From the NCBI GenBank assembly GCA_016709335.1, contig JADJNC010000025.1, forward strand, positions 16,018-80,017: a stretch of 64,000 bases of DNA, in the 5' to 3' direction. The DNA comes from Candidatus Propionivibrio dominans (GTDB lineage Bacteria; Pseudomonadota; Gammaproteobacteria; Burkholderiales; Rhodocyclaceae). Both the position numbers and the translations under genes were made by a program. Under the pieces are notes generated by a model. The model was not told where the DNA came from. It made no database searches and was given only the letters and a program-made list of their open reading frames with translations. Shown here in pieces: positions 18,948 through 27,832 of the stretch; position 1 is the first letter of the stretch, and the number at the start of each line of letters is the position of its first letter.

Positions 18948-19095
18948 GGTTATCCCGGTACCAGAAAACTTGCTTGCAGCATCTTCCGCAGCCTGCGCAA
19001 AAGACCCACCGCACAGTCCGCAACACCGGCCATTTGTTCCAAAGCGCAGCACAGCCGGATTTTACGGATCATAGCAAAAGCCCGTCATTTGCGCT

Positions 19096-19996
19096 TCACA
19101 TACCGATCCCTTGTCCGGGAAATACCTCCGCCAGCGAAAAAGCCGCGCCAAATTGTTGAGCGTCAAATACGCGGTCACCCCCGTCCATTTCCGCCAGATC
19201 GGTACCGACACGAAGCCCCTTGAAGTCGAACTGCGCATTGTCGGCCAGATGCGAGGGCACAATGTTCTGAAGCGCGGAGAACACCGACTCGGTACGCCCC
19301 GGATAACGGCGATCCCAGTCAGCCATCATCTCGCGAATTTTCTGTCGCTGCAGGTTGTTCTGCGAGCCACAAAGATTGCACGGAATGATGGGATAGGCCA
19401 TGCCGCGCGCAAAGCGGGCGATATCGTTTTCACTGCAGTAAGCCAGCGGTCGGATAACCACATGCGCGCCGTCATCGGTCACCAGCTTGGGGGGCATGGC
19501 CTTGAGTTTGCCCCCAAAAAGGAGATTGAGAAACAGGGTGTGAACGATGTCGTCGCGATGATGCCCGAGCGCGACCTTGTTGGCGCCAAGTTCCTTGGCG
19601 GTACGATAGATAACGCCTCGTCGCAGCCGCGAGCAGAGCGAACACGTCGTCTTGCCCTCGGGAATCTTCTCCTTGACGATCGAATACGTATCCTGCTCGA
19701 CGATGCGGTACTCGATCCCCAGGCCGGATAGATAAGTCCGGAAGCACGTCGGCGGGGAATCCCGGCTGCTTCTGATCAAGATTCATGGCAATCAGGCGAA
19801 AATCCACCGGCGCACGCTGGCGCAGTGCCATCAGCGTCGTCAGCATTGCGTAGGAATCCTTGCCGCCGGACACGCAGACTAGAACGGTGTCGCCATGCTC
19901 GATCATGTTGTAATCGGCAATCGCCTTGCCGACGTCACTTTCAAGGCGCTTTTTCAAGCGCTGAAGATTCTTTGAATTGTCCACTGAATTTTCCAC
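19096..19996 (-). pseudogene. ttcA: tRNA 2-thiocytidine biosynthesis protein TtcA, single frameshift
   Basis: TtcA thiolates C32 of certain tRNAs using a 4Fe-4S cluster. The first part (from ATG 19996) has the PP-loop [11 protein letters not shown]. After FPADVLP the frame breaks and continues in another frame with [20 protein letters not shown], the cluster motif [22 protein letters not shown] and CNLCGSQ. One extra G in the CCGG at 19738-19741 explains the break. All catalytic motifs are intact on both sides, so this is either a base error or a very recent mutation. The pteridine reductase gene lies upstream on the same strand. Confidence 0.9.
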
Positions 19997-20017
19997 CAGC
20001 TTAATGCCCTTAAACGG

Positions 20018-20755
20018 CTAAAGATGGGCGGTACGGCCGCCATCAACGTTGATCACCTGCCCGGTGATGTAACAGGCGTCATCAAGCAGGAAGCGGACGG
20101 CGCGTGCAATATCCTGCGGGCTGCCGGCGCGCTTCAATAGTGTATGGGCTACGATCCCGTCCTGCGTTGCGCTGTCAAAAGCGCTGTCGTCAGGCCACAG
20201 GATCGGCCCCGGTGCGACTGCGTTCACCCGGACTTCCGGCGCCAGTTCAATCGCCAGAGCCCGTGTCAGCCCCAGCAGTCCGGCCTTGGCTGCACAGTAC
20301 AGCGGGTATCCGGCCAACGGCCTTTCGGCATGGATGTCGGTGATATTGACTACGGCGCCATAGGTTGCCCGCAGGTGAGGCGCCGCCGCCTGCGTCAGAA
20401 ACAGTGGCGCCTTGAGATTGCTGCCGATCAGATCGTCCCAGGCCGCAAGATCGATTTCGCCGAGCGGGGTGGCAAAAAAACTCGATGCATTGTTGACCAG
20501 CGCATCGAGCCGACCAAAATGCGCTACCGTTCTTGCCACCAGCATGGACAAAGCCTCGTTATCCAGCAGATTGGCCTGCAGGCAGCGTGCAGAACCCGGC
20601 CGCGCCGTATTCAATTCAGCCACCAGCGCTTCGGCCTCTGCCGTCGCGCTGCGATAGTGCACCATGATATTGGCACCCGCAGCATGCAACTCGAGTGCGA
20701 TCGAACGACCTACCCGTTTTGCCGCCCCGGTCACCAATACCGTTTTGCCGATCAC
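20018..20755 (-). CDS. Pteridine reductase-like short-chain dehydrogenase
   Basis: 245-aa SDR with the TGAAKRVGR cofactor loop: the TGxxxRxG form with Arg is typical of pteridine reductases (PTR1/FolM) reducing dihydrobiopterin or dihydrofolate with NADPH. DALVNNASSFF (NNAS), YPLYCAAKAG (YxxxK; Y and K catalytic) and the C-terminal ITGQVINVDGGRTAHL follow. It lies 21 bp upstream of ttcA, a pairing common in betaproteobacteria. A generic SDR role cannot be excluded. Confidence 0.85.
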   Translation of the reverse strand: MIGKTVLVTGAAKRVGRSIALELHAAGANIMVHYRSATAEAEALVAELNTARPGSARCLQANLLDNEALSMLVARTVAHFGRLDALVNNASSFFATPLGEIDLAAWDDLIGSNLKAPLFLTQAAAPHLRATYGAVVNITDIHAERPLAGYPLYCAAKAGLLGLTRALAIELAPEVRVNAVAPGPILWPDDSAFDSATQDGIVAHTLLKRAGSPQDIARAVRFLLDDACYITGQVINVDGGRTAHL

Positions 20756-20897
20756 ACCCGACTCCAGATTTTTCAGCCACCACGTACAAGGACTGGATTT
20801 TAACGGATTATCACCCCAGCCGCCGAGAAAGGCCGCTATCCGAAGCTGGCGCCAAGCGTTAGACTTGTTACAACGACCTGAGCCGTGAAACCCCGAT

Positions 20898-21734
20898 ATG
20901 AATGATCAAATACCCCTCGACGCCGACGAGTTGATGAACTTTGCCGAGCGCATTGAACAGCTTCCGCCGGCTGATGCCGGATGGGTGGATAGCCTGTTTC
21001 AGGAGTGTCTGCGCGCGCGCATGCACGAAGCCGAATTACTCTCCGGTCTGTCCGATTCGGCAGAGACAGGAAAAAGCAGCACCGAGTTTGCAGCGCAGCT
21101 CGCCCAGGTCGCCCTCGATACCGCCGAGTGGCTGAAAACGCTGTGGGATGTCGGCTACATGGGTGCGGGCAGTTTCCCCTCGCAACCGCGTACAGCCTTT
21201 CCACTGGTCGAACTGGAAGACGTACTCAAATCGGCGCTCTTTGCCCGTATCCGGGAAGGCAAGCGGCCACTACCCTTCCCGCCGCCGACACGGCAGGGCT
21301 TGCCCTGGCATGACCTGGTCGAGAGCCAGGAAGAGACGCATGTCGTCGAGGCGGAAATTGTTCGCGACGGTCAAGACCAGGCCATCGCGGCAATCATCGA
21401 AGCCTGCCCCGACTGGCAACTCATTGAAGAAGTCGCCAGCGATCGTGAGTACATCGTTCAACATCGCGGCAAGGGGCCGCTTTTCAGGCTGCATCTCGAC
21501 CCAGAGACTGCCAGATTGCGTCGCGAACCGCCGCGCTGGAGGCGAAGGATTCGCCTGCAGGAACGTGGCGGTTTTCGCAGCTACACGCTCGAATGGCCGC
21601 AACAGGATGAACGCATGCAAGCCATCGCACTGCGCGCCACCACCTGGGAGCGTGCCGAATCCGAAGCCGCTCAATGGATCGCAGCAAAGTACCCGGAAAT
21701 GTACGGGCAGGTGAGCTTCGAGCGGGTCGAGTAG
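20898..21734 (+). CDS. Hypothetical protein, soluble, 278 aa
   Basis: No family recognised. The N-terminal half is helical and acidic (MNDQIPLDADELMNFAERIEQLPPADAGW). A proline-rich stretch KRPLPFPPPTRQGLPW lies near residue 125. The C-terminal half is charged with repeated RWRRRIRLQERGGFRSYTLEW. No signal peptide, membrane segment or metal motif is visible. Codon use matches neighbours, and it stands alone between the SDR gene (divergent) and ccmA. Confidence 0.7.
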   Translation: MNDQIPLDADELMNFAERIEQLPPADAGWVDSLFQECLRARMHEAELLSGLSDSAETGKSSTEFAAQLAQVALDTAEWLKTLWDVGYMGAGSFPSQPRTAFPLVELEDVLKSALFARIREGKRPLPFPPPTRQGLPWHDLVESQEETHVVEAEIVRDGQDQAIAAIIEACPDWQLIEEVASDREYIVQHRGKGPLFRLHLDPETARLRREPPRWRRRIRLQERGGFRSYTLEWPQQDERMQAIALRATTWERAESEAAQWIAAKYPEMYGQVSFERVE

Positions 21735-21849
21735 TTGAGATGGTGCATCTGCGGTATCAAGCGTGTCCGGATTTACCGGATAATATGATTCGCTTCAATA
21801 CAAAGTTAAACTAGCCGCTTCACACCACGGCCTTCCCCGAATCCCCCGC

Positions 21850-22479
21850 ATGCTTGAAGTCTCCAACCTTGAATGTGTTCGCGGTGAACGTCGCCTTTTT
21901 GCCGGCGTCGGATTCCGGCTGGACGCGGGCGAGATGCTTTACTTGCAGGGGGCCAATGGTTCCGGGAAAACCAGCCTGCTGCGCATGCTCTGTTCGCTTT
22001 CGCCCGCGCAGGAGGGAGAGATTCGCTGGCGCGGCGAATCGATCGGCAAGCTCGGCGAGGACTATCGCCGCGAGCTGTGCCATCTCGGGCACCACAACGC
22101 CATCAAGGAAGAACTGACGCCGCTGGAAAACCTGCGGACCTCGGCCAGACTGGCCGACGAAGCACTTGACGAAGGTACCGCGCTCGACGCACTGGAACAG
22201 CTCGGTCTGGCCGGGCGCGAGGATCTGCCCTGCCGCTACCTGTCGCAGGGGCAGAAGCGCCGTGTCGCCCTGGCTCGGCTGGTCAATGAGCGGCGGGCGC
22301 TGTGGGTACTCGACGAACCCTACGTGGCGCTTGATTCGTCAGCGATCGAACGGGTCGCCGGATTGATCGGCGCGCATCTGCAACGCGGCGGGTTGGCGGT
22401 GCTGACCACGCACCAGGCGGTTGCAGTCGCCGCCGGCAAGGTTCGCGAGTTGGTTCTGGCGCCGGATGGACAAGCATGA
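21850..22479 (+). CDS. ccmA: Haem exporter ATP-binding protein CcmA
   Basis: ATPase of the CcmABCD complex that releases holo-CcmE during cytochrome c maturation (System I). The 209 aa hold Walker A GANGSGKTSLLR, signature YLSQGQKRRVALARL, Walker B LWVLDEPYVALD and H-loop TTHQA. It is the first gene of ccmABCDEFGHI. The normally overlapping ccmB is displaced by a family C repeat (22489-22599). Confidence 0.95.
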   Translation: MLEVSNLECVRGERRLFAGVGFRLDAGEMLYLQGANGSGKTSLLRMLCSLSPAQEGEIRWRGESIGKLGEDYRRELCHLGHHNAIKEELTPLENLRTSARLADEALDEGTALDALEQLGLAGREDLPCRYLSQGQKRRVALARLVNERRALWVLDEPYVALDSSAIERVAGLIGAHLQRGGLAVLTTHQAVAVAAGKVRELVLAPDGQA

Positions 22480-22488
22480 GCGAAAAAT

Positions 22489-22599
22489 CCACCGCACAGG
22501 CGCAAAGAGGCAAAGGTAAGGCAAAGAAAGCCGATGACTTGACTTTGCCTTGCCTTCCTTTGTGCTTCCTTGCCCTTTTTCTTTGCGCCTTTGCGGTGG
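22489..22599. repeat. Family C long inverted repeat, copy 2, between ccmA and ccmB
   Basis: CCACCGCACAGGCGCAAAGA at the left pairs with CTTTGCGCCTTTGCGGTGG at the right. The arms consist of GCAAAG/CTTTGC units, as at 6722-6840. It sits 9 bp after the ccmA stop and within the otherwise tightly packed ccm operon, so it is transcribed and should fold as a long RNA hairpin. Confidence 0.8.
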
Positions 22600-22648
22600 A
22601 CGTCTACGGTCGACGAACCGGCACCTGCACGAGGAATGGGTCGGCAAG

Positions 22649-23317
22649 ATGCTGAAACTTGTTCGTGCCATCATCAGCCGCGATCTGCGTCTGGCCATGC
22701 GGCGGCGTGCCGACATCGTTTCGGCGCTGTTCTTTTTCATCATCGTCGTCAGCCTGTTTCCGCTCGGCGTCGGCCCGGAGCCGGAACTGCTGCGCAAACT
22801 GGCGCCGGGCGTGCTGTGGGTTGCGGCGCTGCTCGCCACCATGCTCTCGCTGCCGCGCCTGTTCGCCGACGACCATCGCGACGGCACGCTGGAGCAACTG
22901 GCGCTGGCACCGCAGCCACTGGGCCTGATCGTGCTTGGCAAGGTGCTGGCGCACTGGCTGGTTTCTGGCCTGCCGCTGGCGCTTCTGGCGCCGGTACTGG
23001 GCCTCCAGTTCGACCTGTCCACCGACGCCCTGTGGGTGCTGACCTGCTCGCTGCTCATCGGTACTCCGGCTTTGTCCGGTATCGGTGCCATCGGTGCGGC
23101 GCTGACGCTGGGAGTACGCGGCGGTGGCGTGCTACTGTCGCTGCTGGTTCTTCCCCTGTATATTCCGGTTCTGATTTTCGGCGCCGGTGCGGTTGATGCG
23201 ACGGTGACCGGCCTCGGCGCACAAGCCCATCTGTCGCTGCTCGGCGCTCTGACGCTGGCTGGCGTTTTTTTCGCGCCATGGCCAACGGCGGCGGCTTTAC
23301 GAATTGCATTGGAGTAA
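22649..23317 (+). CDS. ccmB: Haem exporter permease CcmB
   Basis: Integral membrane partner of CcmA with about six membrane segments in 222 aa. MLKLVRAIISRDLRLAMRRRADI is the conserved cytoplasmic start, followed by LFADDHRDGTLEQLALAPQPL and LPLYIPVLIFGAGA. ATG 22649 was chosen. The frame is open upstream to 22550, but that part is repeat sequence. ccmC follows after 19 bp. Confidence 0.94.
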   Translation: MLKLVRAIISRDLRLAMRRRADIVSALFFFIIVVSLFPLGVGPEPELLRKLAPGVLWVAALLATMLSLPRLFADDHRDGTLEQLALAPQPLGLIVLGKVLAHWLVSGLPLALLAPVLGLQFDLSTDALWVLTCSLLIGTPALSGIGAIGAALTLGVRGGGVLLSLLVLPLYIPVLIFGAGAVDATVTGLGAQAHLSLLGALTLAGVFFAPWPTAAALRIALE

Positions 23318-23336
23318 GGCAACTTAGCTTTTGATC

Positions 23337-24095
23337 ATGTCAAACAAACTCATCAACTGGTTCAGATTCGCCAGCCCGCAGGCTTTCTATCCGCTCGCCG
23401 GGAGGATGATTCCGTGGTTCTGGGCGCTGGCCGCCGTCTTCGGCATTGCCGGCCTGTATGTGGGCTTTCTGGTGGCGCCGACCGACGCACAGCAGGGCGA
23501 GGGCTACCGCATCATCTTCCTGCACGTGCCGGCGTCGTGGATGTCGATGTTCATCTATCTGGTGATGGCCTTCTGGGCCGGGTTGGGGCTGGCGTTCAAT
23601 TTCCGCCTGTCGGGAATGATGGCCACGGCGCTGGCGCCGACGGGAGCGCTGTTCACCTTCCTGTCACTGTGGACCGGCGCGCTGTGGGGCAAGCCGATGT
23701 GGGGTACCTGGTGGGTATGGGACGCGCGCCTGACCTCCGAACTGATCCTGCTTTTTCTCTACGTCGGCTTCATCGCCCTGCAGTCGGCGATTGACGACCC
23801 GCGCCGCGCCGACAAGGCCGGCGCCATCCTGGCGCTGGTCGGCGTGGTCAACATCCCGATCATCTATTTCTCGGTGAAGTGGTGGAACACGCTGCACCAG
23901 GGCTCGTCGGTCAGTCTGACCAAATCGCCCTCGATGGCCATGACCATGCTCCTCGGCATGCTGCTCTGCGCCCTGGCCTGCTGGATGTACGCCATCGCCG
24001 TGGCGCTGATGCGGGTGCGCACCATCATGCTCGAACGCGAGCGGCACACTGAATGGGTGCGCGAGGAGTTGGGAATGAAGGCCAAGGAGCAATAA
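23337..24095 (+). CDS. ccmC: Haem handling protein CcmC
   Basis: Six-helix membrane protein with a tryptophan-rich WWD periplasmic domain that loads haem onto CcmE. HVPASWMSMF and the WWD block LWGKPMWGTWWVWDARLTSE are clear, with haem-ligating His in the second periplasmic loop region KWWNTLHQGSSVSL. About 252 aa from ATG 23337; a TTG two codons earlier is possible. ccmD follows after about 100 bp, part of which resembles a family E repeat. Confidence 0.95.
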   Translation: MSNKLINWFRFASPQAFYPLAGRMIPWFWALAAVFGIAGLYVGFLVAPTDAQQGEGYRIIFLHVPASWMSMFIYLVMAFWAGLGLAFNFRLSGMMATALAPTGALFTFLSLWTGALWGKPMWGTWWVWDARLTSELILLFLYVGFIALQSAIDDPRRADKAGAILALVGVVNIPIIYFSVKWWNTLHQGSSVSLTKSPSMAMTMLLGMLLCALACWMYAIAVALMRVRTIMLERERHTEWVREELGMKAKEQ

Positions 24096-24160
24096 AATGA
24101 TGGACGATGCAACTCGCCAGCACCCTGAACCCGGCGCAAGACATTCAGCCCCTGCCACTG

Positions 24161-24191
24161 TCACTCCCGATTCCTCACTCCTCATTCCTCA
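24161..24191. repeat. Family E heptad repeat fragment upstream of ccmD
   Basis: TCACTCCCGATTCCTCACTC CTCATTCCTCACTGA is an inverse-orientation run of the 7-nt-like TCACTCC/TTCCTCA units seen at 24878-24907, 25111-25137 and 25208-25231. It lies immediately before the ccmD start. Confidence 0.55.
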
Positions 24192-24199
24192 CTGACCCC

Positions 24200-24397
24200 A
24201 TGTACTGGAACAGCTTTTCCGAATTTCTGGCCATGGGCACCCACGGCATCTACGTCTGGGGCTCGGTCGGCGTCATGGTACTCCTGATGGTGCTGGAACC
24301 GGTTCTGCTGGTTCGCGGTCAGAAGAGTCTTGTCGCGCGCCTCAAGCGTCAGTTTCGTGCCGAGAAGACCGATCGCTCAACACAATCCCGAAGGTAA
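24200..24397 (+). CDS. ccmD: Haem exporter accessory protein CcmD
   Basis: Small single-pass protein, 65 aa, needed for release of CcmE from CcmABC. MYWNSFSEFLAMGTHGIYVW followed by a hydrophobic segment (about 20-40) and a basic tail fits the family. ATG 24200 was chosen; the earlier in-frame start at 24107 adds unrelated residues encoded by repeat DNA. It ends 3 bp before ccmE. Confidence 0.92.
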   Translation: MYWNSFSEFLAMGTHGIYVWGSVGVMVLLMVLEPVLLVRGQKSLVARLKRQFRAEKTDRSTQSRR

Positions 24398-24400
24398 GCA

Positions 24401-24880
24401 TTGAAAACACGTCACAAGCGTATCGCGCTGATCATCGGCGGGCTGGCCGTTCTCGGCCTCGTTGTCGCGCTGGTACTCAACGCCTTCCAGAGCAATCTGG
24501 TGTTCTTTTTCTCGCCGACGCAAGTGGCTGCGGGCGAGGCGCCCAAGGGCAAGTCGTTCCGCATCGGCGGCTTGGTCAAGGAAGGTACGATCAAGCGCGA
24601 AGCCGACGGCGTTACCCTGCGTTTTGTCATGACCGACACCGAGCAGGACATGATCGTTGCCTACAAGGGAATCCTGCCCGACCTGTTCAAGGAAGGCAAA
24701 GGCGCTGTTGCCCAGGGCAAGCTCGGCGAGGACGGCGTTTTCGTCGCCACTGAAGTGCTCGCCAAACACGACGAGAACTACATGCCGCCGGAAGCCACCA
24801 AGGCGCTTGGCGATGCACAGCAGCGCGCTGCTGCGAACAAGGCGGCCGTTGAGGCTACGTCAAAAACTGTGAAGCAGTGA
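24401..24880 (+). CDS. ccmE: Periplasmic haem chaperone CcmE
   Basis: Covalently binds haem through a His and passes it to CcmF. Residues 8-28 are the membrane anchor and an OB-fold follows. [12 protein letters not shown] carries the haem-binding His (H123) and Tyr (Y127). The start appears to be TTG 24401, preceded by AAGGTAAGCA. The 159 aa are normal. The stop TGA is the first triplet of a family E repeat unit. Confidence 0.95.
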   Translation: MKTRHKRIALIIGGLAVLGLVVALVLNAFQSNLVFFFSPTQVAAGEAPKGKSFRIGGLVKEGTIKREADGVTLRFVMTDTEQDMIVAYKGILPDLFKEGKGAVAQGKLGEDGVFVATEVLAKHDENYMPPEATKALGDAQQRAAANKAAVEATSKTVKQ

Positions 24881-25231
24881 GGAGTAGGGAGTGAAGAGTG
24901 AGGAGTAATGATTTGATGAGCGCTAGAATCTAGTAGGTCGGGTTAGCGCAGCATAACCCGACGGCAGTGTATGCCGCATCCGATGATTGTCGGGTTATGC
25001 TGCGCAGCAAATCCTCCTGGGGGACGCTGCGCTAACCCGACCTACGATTTGTCAGCTATATCTAAATTTCAAATGCAAGAAGATTGGAAGTTATTTCGTA
25101 ACCGTTCCAAAGGAGTAGGGAGTGAAGAGTGAGGAGTTATGATTCGATGTACGCAAGAAACCACCGGAATACCGAGCACGCCGAGAGTGGGACGACGCCA
25201 CTCGCTGTGACTCCTTACTCTTCACTCCTCA
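24878..25231. repeat. Nested repeat block filling the ccmE-ccmF gap (families E and F)
   Basis: The 366-bp gap holds no gene. Family E heptad units (TGAGGAGTAGGGAGTGAAGA) occur at 24878-24907 and 25111-25137, and in reverse at 25208-25231 (ACTCCTTACTCTTCACTCC). Between them, 24933-25045 is a palindrome: GTAGGTCGGGTTAGCGCAGC at the left and GCTGCGCTAACCCGACCTAC at the right, with an internal TGTCGGGTTATGCTGCGCAG. The order E - F - E - E' suggests successive insertions. A promoter for ccmF is not obvious here. Confidence 0.85.
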
Positions 25232-25246
25232 CCGGATTACAGCCCC

Positions 25247-27238
25247 ATGATTCCTGAACTCGGTCACTTCGCTCTCATCGTCAGCCTTTGTGTGGCACTC
25301 GTCCAGGGCACACTGCCGCTGCTTGGTGCCCATTGGCGACGGCCACAATGGATCGCGCTGGCGCGTCCGGCGGCGATCGCGCAGGCGCTGCTGATGGCTG
25401 TGGCTTTCGCCTGCCTGACCACCGCCTTTGTACAGAATGATTTTTCTGTCGTCTATGTGGCGCAACATTCGAATACCTTGCTGCCCTTGCCGTATCGGGT
25501 GGCTGCCGTGTGGGGTGGGCATGAAGGTTCGCTGCTGCTGTGGGTGGTGATGCTGGTGATGTGGACGCTGGCGGTGGCGCTCTTCTCGAAGCAACTCCCG
25601 GACACCATGGTGGCCCGCATACTCGGTGTGCTGGCGCTGGTCACGGCCGGTTTCCTGCTCTTTATCCTGCTCACCTCCAACCCCTTCGATCGTCTGCTGC
25701 CGGCTGCCGAGGAGGGGCGCGACCTCAACCCGCTGTTGCAGGATCCAGGGTTGATCATCCACCCGCCGATGCTTTACATGGGCTATGTCGGTTTCTCGGT
25801 GGCCTATGCCTTTGCCGTTGCCGCGCTGCTCTCCGGCCAGCTTGACGCCGCCTGGGCGCGCTGGTCGCGGCCATGGACGATAGCCGCCTGGATTTTCCTG
25901 ACGCTGGGCATCGCGCTCGGCTCGTGGTGGGCCTATTACGAACTCGGCTGGGGCGGCTGGTGGTTCTGGGACCCGGTCGAGAACGCCTCGTTCATGCCGT
26001 GGCTGGTCGGTACGGCGCTGATCCACTCGCTGGCGGTGACGGAAAAGCGCGGCAGCTTCAAGAACTGGACGGTGCTGCTGGCCATTTCTGCCTTCTCGCT
26101 TTCGCTGCTCGGCACCTTCCTCGTGCGCTCCGGTGTGCTGACCTCGGTGCATGCCTTTGCCACCGATCCGCGACGCGGCATCTTCATTCTCGTCTTTCTG
26201 GTTGCCGTGATCGGCAGCTCGCTGGCCCTCTTTGCCTGGCGTGCGCCCAGGGTCGGTCTGGGCGGGCGTTTCGCCCTGCTCTCGCGCGAATCGCTGCTGC
26301 TCACCAACAATGTGCTGCTGGTCGTCGCCTGCGCCTCGGTGTTGCTCGGCACGCTCTACCCGCTGCTGATCGACGCCCTCGGCGCCGGCAAGCTGTCGGT
26401 CGGTCCGCCTTATTTCGATTCGGTCTTTGCTCCCTTGATGATCCCGGCCCTGTTCCTGATGGGTGTGGCGCCGTTTGCCCGCTGGAAGCAGGCCAGTTTC
26501 GGCGAACTGGCACGCACCCTGCGCTGGGCCTTTGTCGCCGCTGCGCTGGTGGGACTGGTGGCCCCCTTCTTTTTCGGCGAATGGAAGCCGCTGGTGGCAC
26601 TGAGCCTGCTGCTGGCGGCGTGGATCGTTTTTTCAGGCTCGCTCAACTTTGTCGAACGCGTGCAGTCGACGCGCGCTGGACAGCCTTTCCTGAGTGCCGC
26701 GCTAAAGCAGCCACGCAGCTTCTTCGGCATGCACACCGCCCACGTCGGCATCGCCGTCTTCGTCGTCGGCGTGGCGATGGTCAGCGGCTATCAGGCCGAA
26801 AAGGATGTGAAGATGGAGGTCGGCGACAGCGTTAGCGTCGGAGGCTATACCTTCCGCTTCAACGGTGTGCGGCAGGAAAAGGGGCCGAACTACGTGGCGC
26901 TGGTCGGCGATATTGATCTGCTGAAAGGCGACAGGACGATCCGCAAAATGAATCCGGAGAAACGCAACTACCTTTCGTCATCGATGCCGATGACCGAAGC
27001 GGCGATCGACACCGGCTTCCTGCGCGACGTCTATGTCTCGCTCGGCGAACCCATCGACAAGGCCAGGCCGGACGCGGCCTGGGCCGTGCGCGTCTATCAC
27101 AAGCCCTTCGTCGACTGGATCTGGGGCGGCTGCGTGCTGATGGCGCTCGGCGGCCTCCTGGCCATGAGCGACCGCCGCTATCGCAGCAGGTCGCGCGCAG
27201 CATCAAGCATCGACATTGCGCTGACGCAGAAAGCGTAA
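25247..27238 (+). CDS. ccmF: Haem lyase subunit CcmF
   Basis: Large membrane protein (663 aa, about 14-15 helices) joining haem from CcmE to apocytochrome c. The WWD motif WGGWWFWDPVENASFMPW lies near residue 240, with further conserved HTAHVGIAVFVVGVAMVSG near 500. The C-terminal soluble part is PKPFVDWIWGGCVLMALGG-like. The start MIPELGHFALIVSLCVALVQ is canonical. It is separated from ccmE by a repeat block but otherwise continues the operon; ccmG follows after 9 bp. Confidence 0.97.
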   Translation: MIPELGHFALIVSLCVALVQGTLPLLGAHWRRPQWIALARPAAIAQALLMAVAFACLTTAFVQNDFSVVYVAQHSNTLLPLPYRVAAVWGGHEGSLLLWVVMLVMWTLAVALFSKQLPDTMVARILGVLALVTAGFLLFILLTSNPFDRLLPAAEEGRDLNPLLQDPGLIIHPPMLYMGYVGFSVAYAFAVAALLSGQLDAAWARWSRPWTIAAWIFLTLGIALGSWWAYYELGWGGWWFWDPVENASFMPWLVGTALIHSLAVTEKRGSFKNWTVLLAISAFSLSLLGTFLVRSGVLTSVHAFATDPRRGIFILVFLVAVIGSSLALFAWRAPRVGLGGRFALLSRESLLLTNNVLLVVACASVLLGTLYPLLIDALGAGKLSVGPPYFDSVFAPLMIPALFLMGVAPFARWKQASFGELARTLRWAFVAAALVGLVAPFFFGEWKPLVALSLLLAAWIVFSGSLNFVERVQSTRAGQPFLSAALKQPRSFFGMHTAHVGIAVFVVGVAMVSGYQAEKDVKMEVGDSVSVGGYTFRFNGVRQEKGPNYVALVGDIDLLKGDRTIRKMNPEKRNYLSSSMPMTEAAIDTGFLRDVYVSLGEPIDKARPDAAWAVRVYHKPFVDWIWGGCVLMALGGLLAMSDRRYRSRSRAASSIDIALTQKA

Positions 27239-27247
27239 AGACACTTC

Positions 27248-27832
27248 ATGAACCGTTTTCTCTGGCCGCTGATCGGCTTTGCCGTTCTTGTTGCCCTGCT
27301 GGCCGTCGGGCTAAATCTCAACCCGCGTGATGTACCCTCGCCACTGGTCGGCAAGCCGGCGCCGCTGTTCTCGCTGGCCCGCCTCGATGCGCCGGATCAG
27401 AACTTCTCCCCGCAGGACATGCTCGGCAAGGTGTGGCTGCTCAACGTGTGGTCGACCTGGTGTGTGTCCTGCCGGCAGGAGCATCCGGTGCTGGTCGACA
27501 TGGCGAAAAACAATACGGTGATGCTGGTCGGCCTCAACTACAAGGAAGTGCGCGGTGATGGCGGGCTGGATGCGGACAAGCTCGACGCAGCGGCCGAAAG
27601 GAAGCTGGCGCTTGAGCGTTCCAACGCCTGGCTGAAGCAGCACGGCAATCCTTACCGCCTTTCGGTGCTGGACCTCGACGGGCGCGTCGGCATCGACTAC
27701 GGTGTTTATGGCGTACCGGAAACCTACGTCATCGACAAGTCCGGAATCATCCGCATGAAGCACACCGGCCCGATCAGCCGCGATGATTTCTCCGGCAAAA
27801 TCCTGCCGCTGCTTGCGGAGTTGTCAAAATGA
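27248..27832 (+). CDS. ccmG: Thiol:disulfide interchange protein CcmG (DsbE)
   Basis: Membrane-anchored thioredoxin-fold reductant for the apocytochrome CXXCH motif. An N-terminal anchor (5-24) is followed by the active site STWCVSCRQEHP with C72 and C75, and the cis-Pro region YGVYGVPETYVID. The 194 aa are normal. Its end overlaps the ccmH start by 4 nt. Confidence 0.95.
   Translation: MNRFLWPLIGFAVLVALLAVGLNLNPRDVPSPLVGKPAPLFSLARLDAPDQNFSPQDMLGKVWLLNVWSTWCVSCRQEHPVLVDMAKNNTVMLVGLNYKEVRGDGGLDADKLDAAAERKLALERSNAWLKQHGNPYRLSVLDLDGRVGIDYGVYGVPETYVIDKSGIIRMKHTGPISRDDFSGKILPLLAELSK

Noticed and set aside
19050..19052. GTG start giving the cyclase a 35-residue CxxC leader
   Set aside because: No ribosome binding site and no homology-like sequence before MNDTNRPLSVLF; ATG 18947 fits the domain boundary better.
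24878..25231. CRISPR array
   Set aside because: Units are 7-nt-like tandem motifs and inverted palindromes without regular spacers, and no cas genes are near.
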